Of a stretch of 32,991 nt of DNA, positions 7,328 to 14,860 are shown piece after piece. Under the pieces are notes generated by a model that worked only from the letters and a program-made list of their open reading frames with translations, searched no databases and was not told where the DNA came from. The DNA lies in the NCBI GenBank assembly GCA_001000865.1, contig LCIE01000002.1, positions 1 through 32,991 of the forward strand, given 5' to 3'. The first letter of the stretch is position 1. Each line of letters begins with the position of its first letter. The position numbers and the translations under genes were made by a program. This DNA comes from Candidatus Collierbacteria bacterium GW2011_GWC2_44_18. Lineage in GTDB: Bacteria; Patescibacteriota; Microgenomatia; UBA1400; MFAQ01.

Positions 7328-8485
7328 GCGTAATCGCAATCCACCTATGGCGGATCGGTTACCCAGCGCCGCCAGGTGGCTCAAAAAACTTTCCGACAAA
7401 AGATCCGCATTGTGTGGGTAAAGTTTCATCCAACGGTATGTATCTTGGACAAAATAAGCGATTTCCCTCTTGGATATATTTTTGAATCTCGGATCACCAT
7501 AATAAATTCTACCCAAGGTCATTCTCCGGCATTTCAAACAACTTCCACACCAGTGTTCCGAACTTTGCTTAGCAATACTTGGCGTTTCTATTTCCCACTT
7601 CCTTCTATTATTTGGCAGTTGAAATGAAGCGGAAAAACAATTTTGGACCATTGGCAAAATCGAAATTCCCAGTTTCTTTTCTAACCCAATAATTTCCCCA
7701 ATTGTTTCGATATCTCCTGGATCTATGCCCACCACTTCCACATCCATTCCGGTATCTTTGAGTAGCTTGTTAAACCAGACCCAAACGTCTATCTGCTCAC
7801 TGAAATGATATTGACTCGGATCCGTTCCCATGCCACCTTCAATGAGCACTCTTTTTATTTGGTTCGGTGCTGCGGCCACTGCGACGGTCAAAGCCAGTAG
7901 CAGGTCTCTGGTTCTCATCGTATCAAATCCCGAGCTTCCTGAATTGTTTCTTAGTCTTACAGATAAATAGGGAACCTTCCATTTTTGGCATTGCTCTTCG
8001 CTGGCGATTGATTCTCGATAATTTCCTTTTGCATTGAGGTTCTTGAGGTGGACGGCCAAAGGCTTTTTACCCTGCGCCAATAGTTCGGCGATTCGATAAG
8101 CCGAATCCAACCCACCGGAATGAGAAGTAGCTTGATCGTATCTTTCCTGGATCATTTCCTGATCACGAACTTCCGGATTTATTTGTTCATCGAGTTTCAA
8201 AATTCTTGGTTTCTTTTTCCCGTAGTACTCATACAGTGCACCCAGCAGTTCCGGGAAATGAAAATCAAAGTTGGTAGAGATTTTTTCCGGCAGTTTGGGG
8301 CCCAATAGGTGAGCCACCATCATCGTCCTCATCAAATTTTGAGTCTCTTCTGTTGCGCCTTGTCCAAACGTCATCGGCTCTTCGAATGCCAAGCGGTATT
8401 TTCCGGACGCATCCCGCATCGACAAATCAAACGGATTTTTCTCCGATACCATTATTTGAGCTGACAGTTGTTCCGATCTAGGCAT
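7310..8485 (-). CDS. QueC-like PP-loop ATP pyrophosphatase
   Basis: 391 residues. The ATP-binding PP-loop SGGLDS is at 123-128 (SHSGGLDSAYRIAELL), and the C-terminal half has a Cys283 plus WCGSCLKC set (Cys313, 316, 319), the C-xn-CxxCxxC pattern with which QueC (7-cyano-7-deazaguanine synthase) holds zinc. Family members activate a carboxylate or amide with ATP. Odd points: an N-terminal extension of about 110 residues without a recognised domain, and no other queuosine or deazapurine gene nearby. It could therefore be a QueC paralogue with another substrate, such as those found in some defence or DNA-modification loci; nothing here decides this. A TATAAT box lies 11 nt before the ATG. The C-terminus overlaps a terminator on the other strand. 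Confidence 0.7.
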   Translation of the reverse strand: MPRSEQLSAQIMVSEKNPFDLSMRDASGKYRLAFEEPMTFGQGATEETQNLMRTMMVAHLLGPKLPEKISTNFDFHFPELLGALYEYYGKKKPRILKLDEQINPEVRDQEMIQERYDQATSHSGGLDSAYRIAELLAQGKKPLAVHLKNLNAKGNYRESIASEEQCQKWKVPYLSVRLRNNSGSSGFDTMRTRDLLLALTVAVAAAPNQIKRVLIEGGMGTDPSQYHFSEQIDVWVWFNKLLKDTGMDVEVVGIDPGDIETIGEIIGLEKKLGISILPMVQNCFSASFQLPNNRRKWEIETPSIAKQSSEHWCGSCLKCRRMTLGRIYYGDPRFKNISKREIAYFVQDTYRWMKLYPHNADLLSESFLSHLAALGNRSAIGGLRLRKKTPR

Positions 8486-8496
8486 AGATAGGCGGC

Positions 8497-8502
8497 ATTA
8501 TA
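8497..8502 (-). promoter_or_regulatory. -10 box of the QueC-like gene
   Basis: Perfect TATAAT on the minus strand, 11 nt before the ATG at 8485, predicting a leader of only about 5 nt. The same spacing occurs at rpsO and ftsK. Confidence 0.45.
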
Positions 8503-8515
8503 CGCCCTCTCGCCT

Positions 8516-9907
8516 TTAAAACTCCACTGTAAACATCGCAGCTGAGTTGGGAGTAAAAAACTCGGATGTTTTCCAGGTCGCTGAAGTTGTTGCCACATTC
8601 AACGTTCGACTACTACCCATAAACTCTGTTCTGGTAATCTTAAAGTTTCCTTTAGGCAGATTTTCAAAAGTCATGGGTACCGATTCTGTGTGAGCTCCCT
8701 TCGGGTCGTAGTTAACCACCATAATTTTCAAGTTTCCCTTGTCATCCGTTGAGGCAACGCTTTTGATCCACGAACCTTCTCCGGCCACACTTAACCTATA
8801 TGGTCCCAGATTATTCAAAAACTGAAGGGCATAGTATCGCGGTTTTTTTTCGGGAGTTCCAAATTTCTCATGAGTCAGGATTCCCCACCTGCCCCAGTAT
8901 TTCTCCGGCCCTAGTCCATCCTTAATCTCAAAAAGAAATGCTCGATCGATCGCCCCCATCATTGCTCTGGCTCCGGCGAGAGTGTGAATTGCTCCAAATA
9001 GTTCGTCATAGCCGGGATCTACTTCACTATTATGTCCCCACTCCGTCACATAAAATTTGAGATTAATTAGGGCGGGAATATTTTCGGCCCATTTTCTGGC
9101 TTGTCGGGCATCTCTTTCGTACTGCTCCAGGTCGTATGAGTATCGGTGCCAGCTAAGGAAATCCATTCTCAAATTATTAGCGTCCACAAATTTAATCATT
9201 CTTTCTTCCCAGTTTTGATATAACCCGGTCGTTGCTGGTCCACCTATTTCGAAGGGGTTCGCACCTCGTACTCTTCCCGCTGCGTGCGCCGAGGCGGTAT
9301 ACATGTCAAAATAATTTTTATCTCCGTATGTTTCGTATCCGCCGAACAGATCCGGCTCATTCCAAACTTCATAAATTACACCATTAATATTTTTCTGAGT
9401 TCTTCCACTGTAATGTTCTATGGTCGCCTGTACTACCTGACCCCACTCGTTCCAATCTTTGGCTGGTGAAACCATATCTCCGGTAGCAATCACCTCCGGC
9501 ATGTACGATAAAGAAAGGAAAGGTTTTGCCCCTGTCGCCAAGATAACCTCAATCGCCTTATCAAGTCCGGTCCAATCATAAGTCAGGTGACCATCGGTTC
9601 TGGATACCACCTTAAAAGCATCATAAATATGATCAAGTCTGATGTACTCCGGGTTTAACGCTTTCACTTCCTCAACTACGGGAGCGAGCATCTCTTTTGG
9701 TTCTTCTCCTCCTTGGCCCAAATTCCGCCACGGTTCTGGTATTTTCCCCAGTACTCCTTCATAGTTGTAAACCAAATTCGCGGGCACTCCAGCTGCCTTA
9801 CCTACATACTGTAATGCCGTAGGCAAAGCCACCACTACTAAGATGATCACCAGCAGTCCCGCAATAAGTGGTATTAACCCTCGAAAAAGCTCTTTCTTGC
9901 TTGACAT
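8516..9907 (-). CDS. Membrane-anchored GH39-like glycoside hydrolase
   Basis: 463 residues from the ATG at 9907. A longer frame reaches 9949, but the shorter start has an extended -10 box 7 nt upstream and puts the membrane anchor (about residues 10-32) in the usual place. The body is a (beta/alpha)8 barrel of clan GH-A: VIYEVWNEPDLFGG carries the acid/base Glu184 after Asn183, and KFYVTEWGHNS carries the nucleophile Glu289. A beta domain with KIMVVNYDP follows at the C-terminus. The WNEPDL motif and overall order suggest GH39 (xylosidase/iduronidase-like); GH5 or another GH-A family is possible. It is predicted to face outwards and cut or remodel a polysaccharide; substrate unknown. Divergent from hrcA. 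Confidence 0.75.
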   Translation of the reverse strand: MSSKKELFRGLIPLIAGLLVIILVVVALPTALQYVGKAAGVPANLVYNYEGVLGKIPEPWRNLGQGGEEPKEMLAPVVEEVKALNPEYIRLDHIYDAFKVVSRTDGHLTYDWTGLDKAIEVILATGAKPFLSLSYMPEVIATGDMVSPAKDWNEWGQVVQATIEHYSGRTQKNINGVIYEVWNEPDLFGGYETYGDKNYFDMYTASAHAAGRVRGANPFEIGGPATTGLYQNWEERMIKFVDANNLRMDFLSWHRYSYDLEQYERDARQARKWAENIPALINLKFYVTEWGHNSEVDPGYDELFGAIHTLAGARAMMGAIDRAFLFEIKDGLGPEKYWGRWGILTHEKFGTPEKKPRYYALQFLNNLGPYRLSVAGEGSWIKSVASTDDKGNLKIMVVNYDPKGAHTESVPMTFENLPKGNFKITRTEFMGSSRTLNVATTSATWKTSEFFTPNSAAMFTVEF

Positions 9908-9914
9908 TACCTTA

Positions 9915-9923
9915 ACTTTATCA
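9915..9923 (-). promoter_or_regulatory. Extended -10 promoter of the GH39-like gene
   Basis: Minus-strand TGATAAAGT ends 7 nt before the ATG at 9907, predicting a leaderless mRNA and supporting that start codon. The CIRCE-like operator of hrcA lies just upstream, near its -35 region. Confidence 0.45.
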
Positions 9924-9927
9924 CATC

Positions 9928-9957
9928 TTGACCAGATGTTATCACTCATGCTATCAT
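9928..9957 (+). promoter_or_regulatory. hrcA promoter (-35 and extended -10)
   Basis: TTGACC (9928-9933), an 18-nt spacer, and TATCAT (9952-9957) preceded by TGC. The hrcA ATG follows after 7 nt, so the mRNA should start at or beside the start codon. Confidence 0.65.
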
Positions 9958-9965
9958 TCTGCTAA
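9939..9965 (+). promoter_or_regulatory. CIRCE-like operator over the hrcA promoter
   Basis: TTATCACTC-N9-TTCTGCTAA. Against the CIRCE consensus TTAGCACTC-N9-GAGTGCTAA the left half matches 8 of 9 and the right half 6 of 9, with the exact 9-nt spacer. The spacer contains the -10 box and the right half ends on the A of the hrcA ATG, so bound HrcA would block its own promoter. Confidence 0.6.
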
Positions 9966-10693
9966 TGGATCTTACAGATCGTCAAATTCATATCATCAAA
10001 ACTATCGTCGAGGAGTTTACCCTCACGGCTGAACCGGTCGGTTCGGTCACTCTGGAGAATAAATATCGTCTTGGAGTGTCTCCTGCTACTCTCAGGAATG
10101 AAATGGCTGTTCTGGAAAACAAAGGGTTCTTGTCACAGCCTCACGCTTCTTCTGGACGAGTTCCTACCCCCATGGCCATTAAGTTTTATGTCAATGAATT
10201 GATGAAAGAAAAAGATCTTTCCGTCGCCGAAGAGGTAAACGTCAAGTCACGCGTCTGGGATCATCGCTACAATCGGGATGATCTCATGCGTGAAGCCACC
10301 AAAGTTCTCGCCGAAAGGACCAAAGCTCTCTGCGTCGCCGCCACCGACGAAGGACTCACTTATCATTCCGGCTATGCCAACTTGTTTAATTCAGTGGAAT
10401 TTGAAAACCATCTGGACATCACTCGCGAAATTTTCTATCTACTTGATCAGCAGCAAAGACTGATGGACATTTTTGGTCGAGCCTCTGGTAGTTCACCTAT
10501 TCACATTTTGGTCGGAGACGAAATTGGGGTAACCCTCCTTCAGCCAGTCAGTTGGGTCTTCGCGGACATTCGTATTGGCGGCAAACGCGGTAGCCTTGGC
10601 ATTATCGGTTCCAGTCGTCAGGAATATGATCGCAATATTCCTTTTGTCCGATACGTAGCCAACTTAGTTAATCAAATTGCTCAAGAATGGTAA
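9965..10693 (+). CDS. hrcA: Heat-inducible transcription repressor HrcA (short form)
   Basis: 242 residues, against about 340 in Bacillus. The N-terminal winged helix is well kept (MDLTDRQIHIIKTIVEEF..., VSPATLRNEMAVLENKGFL, HASSGRVPT), and the C-terminal HrcA domain ends in the family pattern IRIGGKRGSLGIIGSSRQEYDRNIPFVRYV. The missing length is in the middle, where the dimerisation insert normally lies. HrcA represses chaperone genes by binding CIRCE operators and is folded by the chaperones it controls. The gene heads hrcA-grpE-dnaK; its stop overlaps the grpE start. A CIRCE-like site over its own promoter predicts autorepression. Confidence 0.9.
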   Translation: MDLTDRQIHIIKTIVEEFTLTAEPVGSVTLENKYRLGVSPATLRNEMAVLENKGFLSQPHASSGRVPTPMAIKFYVNELMKEKDLSVAEEVNVKSRVWDHRYNRDDLMREATKVLAERTKALCVAATDEGLTYHSGYANLFNSVEFENHLDITREIFYLLDQQQRLMDIFGRASGSSPIHILVGDEIGVTLLQPVSWVFADIRIGGKRGSLGIIGSSRQEYDRNIPFVRYVANLVNQIAQEW

Positions 10694-11202
10694 AAAAACC
10701 CCCAAAAAAAAACATCACAGAACTGGCACACCTAAGCTCTCGTATCGAAGAACTGGAAAATAATTACAAAAGAGTTTTGGCCGACTACCAAAATCAGGAG
10801 CGTCGCCACAAAGAACAACGGGTGAATATCATCAAGATGGCTTCGGCTTCTCTGATCGAAAAACTTCTTGTGAATCTTGATTCACTGGAAATGGCCCAAA
10901 CTCACCTTAATGATCGCGGACTACAGATTGTCATCGATCAGTTCATCTCTATCTTAGGCCAGGAAGGTCTTTCTGTCATCAAGTCTGACGGCCAAGATTT
11001 TGATCCGCTGTTAATGGACTGTACCGAAGTCACTCCGGGAAAAAAAGATAGGGTAATCGAGACCGTTTCCCCCGGCTATTATCTCTATGACAAAGTCCTC
11101 CGCCCTGCCAAAGTGAAGGTTGGTTCTGGAACCAACCTTCATCCTCACGAAAGTGGGGATCCATCAAGTAACGCCTCCGGCCACCCAGCACCAACCACCT
11201 AA
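10687..11202 (+). CDS. grpE: GrpE nucleotide exchange factor with repeat-encoded tail
   Basis: 171 residues. A long helical N-terminal part (ELENNYKRVLADYQNQERRHKEQR) leads to the GrpE beta domain with its signature DFDPLLMDCTEVTPGKKDRVIETVSPGYYLYDKVLRPAKVKVG. GrpE releases ADP from DnaK. Start ATG overlaps the end of hrcA by 7 nt. The conserved protein ends at about residue 147; the remaining about 25 residues (from NLHPHESGDP on) are encoded by a REP-like repeat, so the tail is probably recent and disordered. Confidence 0.92.
   Translation: MVKKPPKKNITELAHLSSRIEELENNYKRVLADYQNQERRHKEQRVNIIKMASASLIEKLLVNLDSLEMAQTHLNDRGLQIVIDQFISILGQEGLSVIKSDGQDFDPLLMDCTEVTPGKKDRVIETVSPGYYLYDKVLRPAKVKVGSGTNLHPHESGDPSSNASGHPAPTT
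11138..11165 (+). repeat. REP-like repeat (type 2) at the 3' end of grpE
   Basis: A copy of the element at 13958-13986 (TCATCCTCGCGAAGGCGGGG... form), differing at 3 of 27 positions. Two of the changes (G to A and C to T) are on opposite sides of the hairpin and keep the stem paired (CCTCAC/GTGGGG against CCTCGC/GCGGGG). Confidence 0.75.
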
Positions 11203-11208
11203 CACCAC

Positions 11209-11247
11209 CGTCATTGCGAGTTTCGGTACTCCGAACCGCGGCAATCT
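11209..11247 (+). repeat. REP-like repeat (type 1) before dnaK
   Basis: Begins CGTCATTGCGAG and ends CGGCAATCT, with the imperfect stem TTCGGTACTCCGAA inside. One of at least eight copies of this family in the window, all bounded by GTCATTGCGA and GGCAATC. Confidence 0.75.
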
Positions 11248-11248
11248 A

Positions 11249-11254
11249 TATAAT
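11249..11254 (+). promoter_or_regulatory. Putative -10 box of dnaK
   Basis: TATAAT directly after the repeat. The leader to the ATG at 11295 would be about 34 nt, A-rich and without a Shine-Dalgarno. No CIRCE-like site is seen here; dnaK may mainly be read through from hrcA-grpE. Confidence 0.35.
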
Positions 11255-11294
11255 TAACTTCGTTTTACAAATTAATTAAAAACCAAAAAATAAT

Positions 11295-13211
11295 ATGTCC
11301 AAAATAATCGGAATCGATCTCGGCACTACCAACTCGGCCATCGCCGTCATGGAAGGTGGCACCGCCAAAATAATTCCCTCGGCCGAAGGTCGCAACACTT
11401 TTCCTTCTATCGTTGAACCTATCAAAGGCCTGGTGGGCGACGTTGCCAAACGACAAATGGTCCTCAACTCAACCAACACTATTTTCTCCGTTAAAAGACT
11501 CATGGGTCAAAAATTTACCGGTAAACAGTCTCAAAAAACCAAAGAGATCGCGCCTTTCGAAATTGCCGAGGGTAAAGATGGCATGGCCGTCATTAATCTC
11601 GGTGGTAAGACCTTTACTCCTCAGGAAATTTCCGCGAAAATTCTTCAGAAAGCCAAAGCGGATGCGGAAGCTTATTTAGGGGTTACTGTTACCGATGCCG
11701 TTATCACCGTTCCTGCCTATTTCGACGACTCACAACGCCAAGCCACCAAACAAGCCGGAGAAATAGCTGGATTGAATGTCCAAAGAATAGTAAACGAACC
11801 CACTGCCGCTGCTCTCGCCTATGGTTTGGATAAAGGTAAAAATGAAACTGTTGTTGTTTACGATTTGGGTGGCGGTACTTTTGATGTTTCCATCCTGGAA
11901 CTTGGGGATGGAGTTTTTGAAGTTAAGTCTACCAATGGTGACACTTTCCTTGGTGGCGATGACTTCGATCGCCGTTTGATCGATTACATCGTTTCCGAAT
12001 TCAAAAAAGAGACAGGAGTTGATCTATCTCTTGATAAGCAAGCACTTCAGCGTATTAAAGACGCCGCCGAAAAAGCCAAAATCGAACTTTCCTCTGCTAC
12101 AGAAACAGAAATCAACCAACCCTTTATTACACAAAAAGATGGTCAGCCACAGCACCTTACCATGAAGATTTCCAGGGCCAAGCTGGAAGAATTAGTTGAT
12201 GATCTGATCCAAAAAACCATTGAACCATGCAAGAAAGCTTTAGCGGACGCCAAGATGGAAAAGTCTCATATCGCCGAAGTCATTCTCGTTGGTGGTATGA
12301 CCCGCATGCCCAAGGTTCAGCAAGTGGTTAAAGATTTCTTTGGCAAAGAACCAAATAAATCAGTGAATCCAGATGAGGCAGTAGCTCTCGGTGCCGCCAT
12401 TCAAGGCGGTGTCATTTCCGGAGATGTCAAAGATATACTTCTTCTCGATGTCACTCCTTTAACTTTAGGTATCGAAACCATGGGCGGTGTTATGACCCCA
12501 CTCATCGAAAGGAATACTACCGTTCCCAGTAGTAAGTCTCAAATCTTCTCCACCGCTTCGGACAATCAGCCCCAAGTGGAAGTTCATATTCTTCAAGGAG
12601 AGCGACCCATGGCCGGAGATAATAAGACACTTGGTAGTTTTGTCCTTGATGGTATTCCGGCTGCACCAAGAGGTATTCCTCAAATTGAAGTCACTTTTGA
12701 TATCGATGCCAATGGTATTTTGAATGTCTCTGCCAAAGACAAAGCTACCGGTAAAGAACAGAAGATAACTATCAAGAACGCCACCAATCTTTCCGACGCT
12801 GAAGTAGAAAAGATGAAGCAAGATGCCGAGAAGTACGCCGAGGACGACAAAAAGAAAAAAGAGTTGGTTGATAAGCGAAATGAGGCTGACACTTTAATCA
12901 TTCAAACCCGCAAAGTCCTCAAGGATGCAGGTGATAAGTTTGGAGCCGATGCTGCCAAAGAAATGACCGAATCTCTTGATGAACTTGAAAAAGAACTCAA
13001 AAACGAATCGGCCACCGTCGAATCTCTGGACGCCAAACTGAAAACTTCTACCGAACTGGTCCAAAAACACGCCGAAGCTCTCTACAAAGCCGCCGCCGAA
13101 AAAGACAAACCTGCTGGCCCGTCAACTGACGATGCCACCAAGTCTGAAGAACCCAAAACCGAAACCAAATCGGACACCAAAACAGCCGAAGAAGGCGAAG
13201 TCGTCGAGTAA
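11295..13211 (+). CDS. dnaK: Chaperone DnaK (Hsp70)
   Basis: 638 residues, full length. Signature motifs: [18 protein letters not shown] (phosphate 1), [19 protein letters not shown] (phosphate 2), [17 protein letters not shown] (adenosine), linker [16 protein letters not shown], then the substrate-binding beta domain ([38 protein letters not shown]) and a helical lid ending in an acidic tail (EEGEVVE). ATP-driven folding of nascent and stressed proteins with DnaJ and GrpE. Third gene of the hrcA block, 92 nt after grpE with a repeat in the gap. No GGAGG-type ribosome site. Confidence 0.98.
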   Translation: MSKIIGIDLGTTNSAIAVMEGGTAKIIPSAEGRNTFPSIVEPIKGLVGDVAKRQMVLNSTNTIFSVKRLMGQKFTGKQSQKTKEIAPFEIAEGKDGMAVINLGGKTFTPQEISAKILQKAKADAEAYLGVTVTDAVITVPAYFDDSQRQATKQAGEIAGLNVQRIVNEPTAAALAYGLDKGKNETVVVYDLGGGTFDVSILELGDGVFEVKSTNGDTFLGGDDFDRRLIDYIVSEFKKETGVDLSLDKQALQRIKDAAEKAKIELSSATETEINQPFITQKDGQPQHLTMKISRAKLEELVDDLIQKTIEPCKKALADAKMEKSHIAEVILVGGMTRMPKVQQVVKDFFGKEPNKSVNPDEAVALGAAIQGGVISGDVKDILLLDVTPLTLGIETMGGVMTPLIERNTTVPSSKSQIFSTASDNQPQVEVHILQGERPMAGDNKTLGSFVLDGIPAAPRGIPQIEVTFDIDANGILNVSAKDKATGKEQKITIKNATNLSDAEVEKMKQDAEKYAEDDKKKKELVDKRNEADTLIIQTRKVLKDAGDKFGADAAKEMTESLDELEKELKNESATVESLDAKLKTSTELVQKHAEALYKAAAEKDKPAGPSTDDATKSEEPKTETKSDTKTAEEGEVVE

Positions 13212-13218
13212 GAGTTTC

Positions 13219-13256
13219 GTCATAGCGAGGCCGCCTTCGGGTGGCCGTGGCAATCT
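13219..13256 (+). repeat. REP-like repeat (type 1) after dnaK
   Basis: GTCATAGCGAGG ... CGTGGCAATCTT enclosing a GC-rich hairpin (GGCCGCC-TTCG-GGTGGCC). It separates dnaK from the promoter of the next gene. Confidence 0.7.
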
Positions 13257-13263
13257 TATAATA

Positions 13264-13272
13264 TGCTATAAT
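13264..13272 (+). promoter_or_regulatory. Extended -10 promoter of the 13303 gene
   Basis: TGCTATAAT, a perfect extended -10, 30 nt before the ATG. It is followed by the inverted repeat ACCTCCAT (13273-13280) / ATGGAGGT (13292-13299), which includes the Shine-Dalgarno; the left arm lies mostly upstream of the predicted transcription start. Confidence 0.6.
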
Positions 13273-13302
13273 ACCTCCATCTCACTTTGACATGGAGGTC
13301 TT

Positions 13303-13815
13303 ATGTCCGACGAAGCTTTTGAATTCCCCGATGATCTAAAGAAAGCGGCCGTCAAGCTTGAGTTTGGCCACACCATCTTCGCCCTGTTGGAAAGAAAATG
13401 TGTCGAGTTTGTCGCCGGATTCAGAGAATCTTTCAATGTTTCTCCTGAAGAATGGTATGGCATGTCCATGTTTGGCCCGGAACTCACGGCCGATATCCGC
13501 CAGGCTGGGGAAGCCAAGTCGCTTCTGGAAACCATGCTCACTCAAGACCTGGCCAAAGGCTATAGTGATCGTCTCGATGCCATTGTCATTGGCTACGATG
13601 TGGCCTTTCTGGCTTTCGCTGAGGGCCTCATCCTCGACAATCGGCTTGATCCCATTGAGACGAGCCAATCACCGGCCTTGACCACTCAACTCTATCTCGG
13701 CCGCATTTTGTTAAACGGCCGCGTCTGGAAACTATTAGTCCAGGACGAACACGACGTTCTGGGTTCGAAATTCAGCGCCGCCTCGATCGATCGTCACTTC
13801 CATATCCTTGCCTAA
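13303..13815 (+). CDS. Unknown soluble helical protein, SD-led monocistronic unit
   Basis: 170 residues, not recognised. It looks all-helical and acidic, with no membrane segment, no signal peptide and a single Cys. ATG start with GGAGG 4 nt upstream (13294-13298). It is placed between dnaK and dnaJ but has its own strong promoter and terminator and lacks a CIRCE-like site, so it is probably not a chaperone gene. Same unit layout as the genes at 6923, 15875 and 23058. Flanked on both sides by REP-like repeats. Confidence 0.7.
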   Translation: MSDEAFEFPDDLKKAAVKLEFGHTIFALLERKCVEFVAGFRESFNVSPEEWYGMSMFGPELTADIRQAGEAKSLLETMLTQDLAKGYSDRLDAIVIGYDVAFLAFAEGLILDNRLDPIETSQSPALTTQLYLGRILLNGRVWKLLVQDEHDVLGSKFSAASIDRHFHILA

Positions 13816-13820
13816 TATTT

Positions 13821-13847
13821 TGACCCCGTCTCTACGGGGTCATTTTT
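13821..13847 (+). terminator. Intrinsic terminator of the 13303 gene
   Basis: TGACCCCG / CGGGGTCA, a perfect 8-bp stem with a 6-nt loop, followed by TTTTT. Confidence 0.85.
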
Positions 13848-13871
13848 GTCTTTGTGCGACTTTTGGTCAAA

Positions 13872-13898
13872 CTAGCACTCGCCGCCCAAATCTGCTGA
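13872..13898 (+). promoter_or_regulatory. CIRCE-like operator upstream of dnaJ
   Basis: CTAGCACTC-N9-ATCTGCTGA. The left half matches the CIRCE half-site at 8 of 9; the right half is weak against consensus (5 of 9) but matches the right half of the hrcA site at 7 of 9. It lies just upstream of the dnaJ -10 box, over the -35 region. Confidence 0.5.
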
Positions 13899-13903
13899 TA
13901 ATT

Positions 13904-13912
13904 TGCTAAAAT
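13904..13912 (+). promoter_or_regulatory. Extended -10 promoter of dnaJ
   Basis: TGCTAAAAT. The predicted leader of about 80 nt to the dnaJ ATG at 14000 consists almost entirely of two REP-like repeats. Confidence 0.55.
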
Positions 13913-13917
13913 AAAAC

Positions 13918-13986
13918 GTCATTGCGAGGAACGAAGTGACGTGGCAATCCAGGCCTCGTCATCCTCGCGAAGGCGGGGATCCATCC
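13918..13986 (+). repeat. Two adjacent REP-like repeats in the dnaJ leader
   Basis: A type 1 copy (13918-13950, CGTCATTGCGAGG ... GTGGCAATCC) followed by a type 2 copy (13958-13986, TCATCCTCGCGAAGG...GGATCCATCC). Both would be transcribed as 5' leader hairpins of dnaJ. Confidence 0.75.
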
Positions 13987-13999
13987 AATAAAACTATTA

Positions 14000-14857
14000 A
14001 TGTCCACAACACGAGACCTTTACGATATTTTAGGGTTAACCAAATCTGCAACAGTGGCAGAGATTAAATCTGCCTATAGGAAGCTCGCTCTCAAATGGCA
14101 CCCCGATCGGAACAAAGAGAAAGATGCCACCGAAAAATTCAAAGAAATCAACGAGGCTTATGAGGTTCTCAGCAGTCCGGAAAAGAAGTCCAAGTACGAC
14201 CAGTTCGGTCACGCTGCTTTTGGTGGAGGCACTGGCTTTAATCCCCATGGGGGAGCTTCCGGAAATCCTTTTGCTGGTTACTATTCGTCAGGCGGCAACA
14301 TCAACTTTGAAGATCTTTTTGGAGGACAGGGTGGCTTTTCCGACCCCTTTGATATTTTTAGTGCCTTTTTTGGTGGCGGAAATCAGGGCAGGCGCCAGGC
14401 CAAACCCCACTACTCTCTCAAACTAGATTTTATGGAAGCGGTCAGCGGGGTCGAAAAAACCATCGTTCATCAAGGCAAGCAGTACACAGTGAAAGTTCCC
14501 GCCGGTGTTGATGAGGGTAACCGCATTCGCTATAACGAATTTGACGTCAGTTTCGAAATTAGACCAAGCAAAGTTTTCAAGCGGGAAGGAAATGACGTTA
14601 TCGTCAATCACGAAATTCCCTTTACTCTAGCTATTTTGGGCGGAGAAACCGAAGCCCCCACCCTCGATGGAGATCTAAAACTTAGAATCCGTTCCGGCAC
14701 CCAGCCTGAATCGGTTGTCCGGTTAACAGGCAAAGGCATCAAACATCTCCAGTCCAATCGCCACGGGGATCTCTATATCCGCTTCGTCATCAAGCTCCCT
14801 TCGCACCTCTCCGGCAAACAAAAAGACCTTCTCAAGAAATTCGAAGATTTGTCCTAA
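14000..14857 (+). CDS. dnaJ: DnaJ-family co-chaperone without zinc finger (CbpA type)
   Basis: 285 residues. J domain at 5-70 with the essential HPD at 34-36 (LKWHPDRNKEKDATEKFKEINEAYEVLS), a long Gly/Phe-rich region (about 72-132), then one C-terminal substrate-binding beta region (LDFMEAVSGVEKTIVHQGKQYTVKVPAGVDEGNRIRY ... LRIRSGTQPESVVRLTGKGI). The CxxCxGxG zinc repeats of true DnaJ are absent, so it is a type II (CbpA-like) J protein. It stimulates the ATPase of DnaK and delivers substrates. It has its own promoter with a CIRCE-like site, which links it to HrcA control. Confidence 0.9.
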   Translation: MSTTRDLYDILGLTKSATVAEIKSAYRKLALKWHPDRNKEKDATEKFKEINEAYEVLSSPEKKSKYDQFGHAAFGGGTGFNPHGGASGNPFAGYYSSGGNINFEDLFGGQGGFSDPFDIFSAFFGGGNQGRRQAKPHYSLKLDFMEAVSGVEKTIVHQGKQYTVKVPAGVDEGNRIRYNEFDVSFEIRPSKVFKREGNDVIVNHEIPFTLAILGGETEAPTLDGDLKLRIRSGTQPESVVRLTGKGIKHLQSNRHGDLYIRFVIKLPSHLSGKQKDLLKKFEDLS

Positions 14858-14860
14858 CCA

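Noticed and set aside
11247-11294. CIRCE site before dnaK
   Set aside because: No CACTC or GAGTG half-site with the right spacing is present; only an A-rich leader.
13273-13299. Hairpin hiding the Shine-Dalgarno of the 13303 gene (ACCTCCAT / ATGGAGGT)
   Set aside because: The left arm lies directly after the -10 box, so the transcript is predicted to start near 13279 and would not contain it. It cannot be an RNA switch unless transcription starts earlier.
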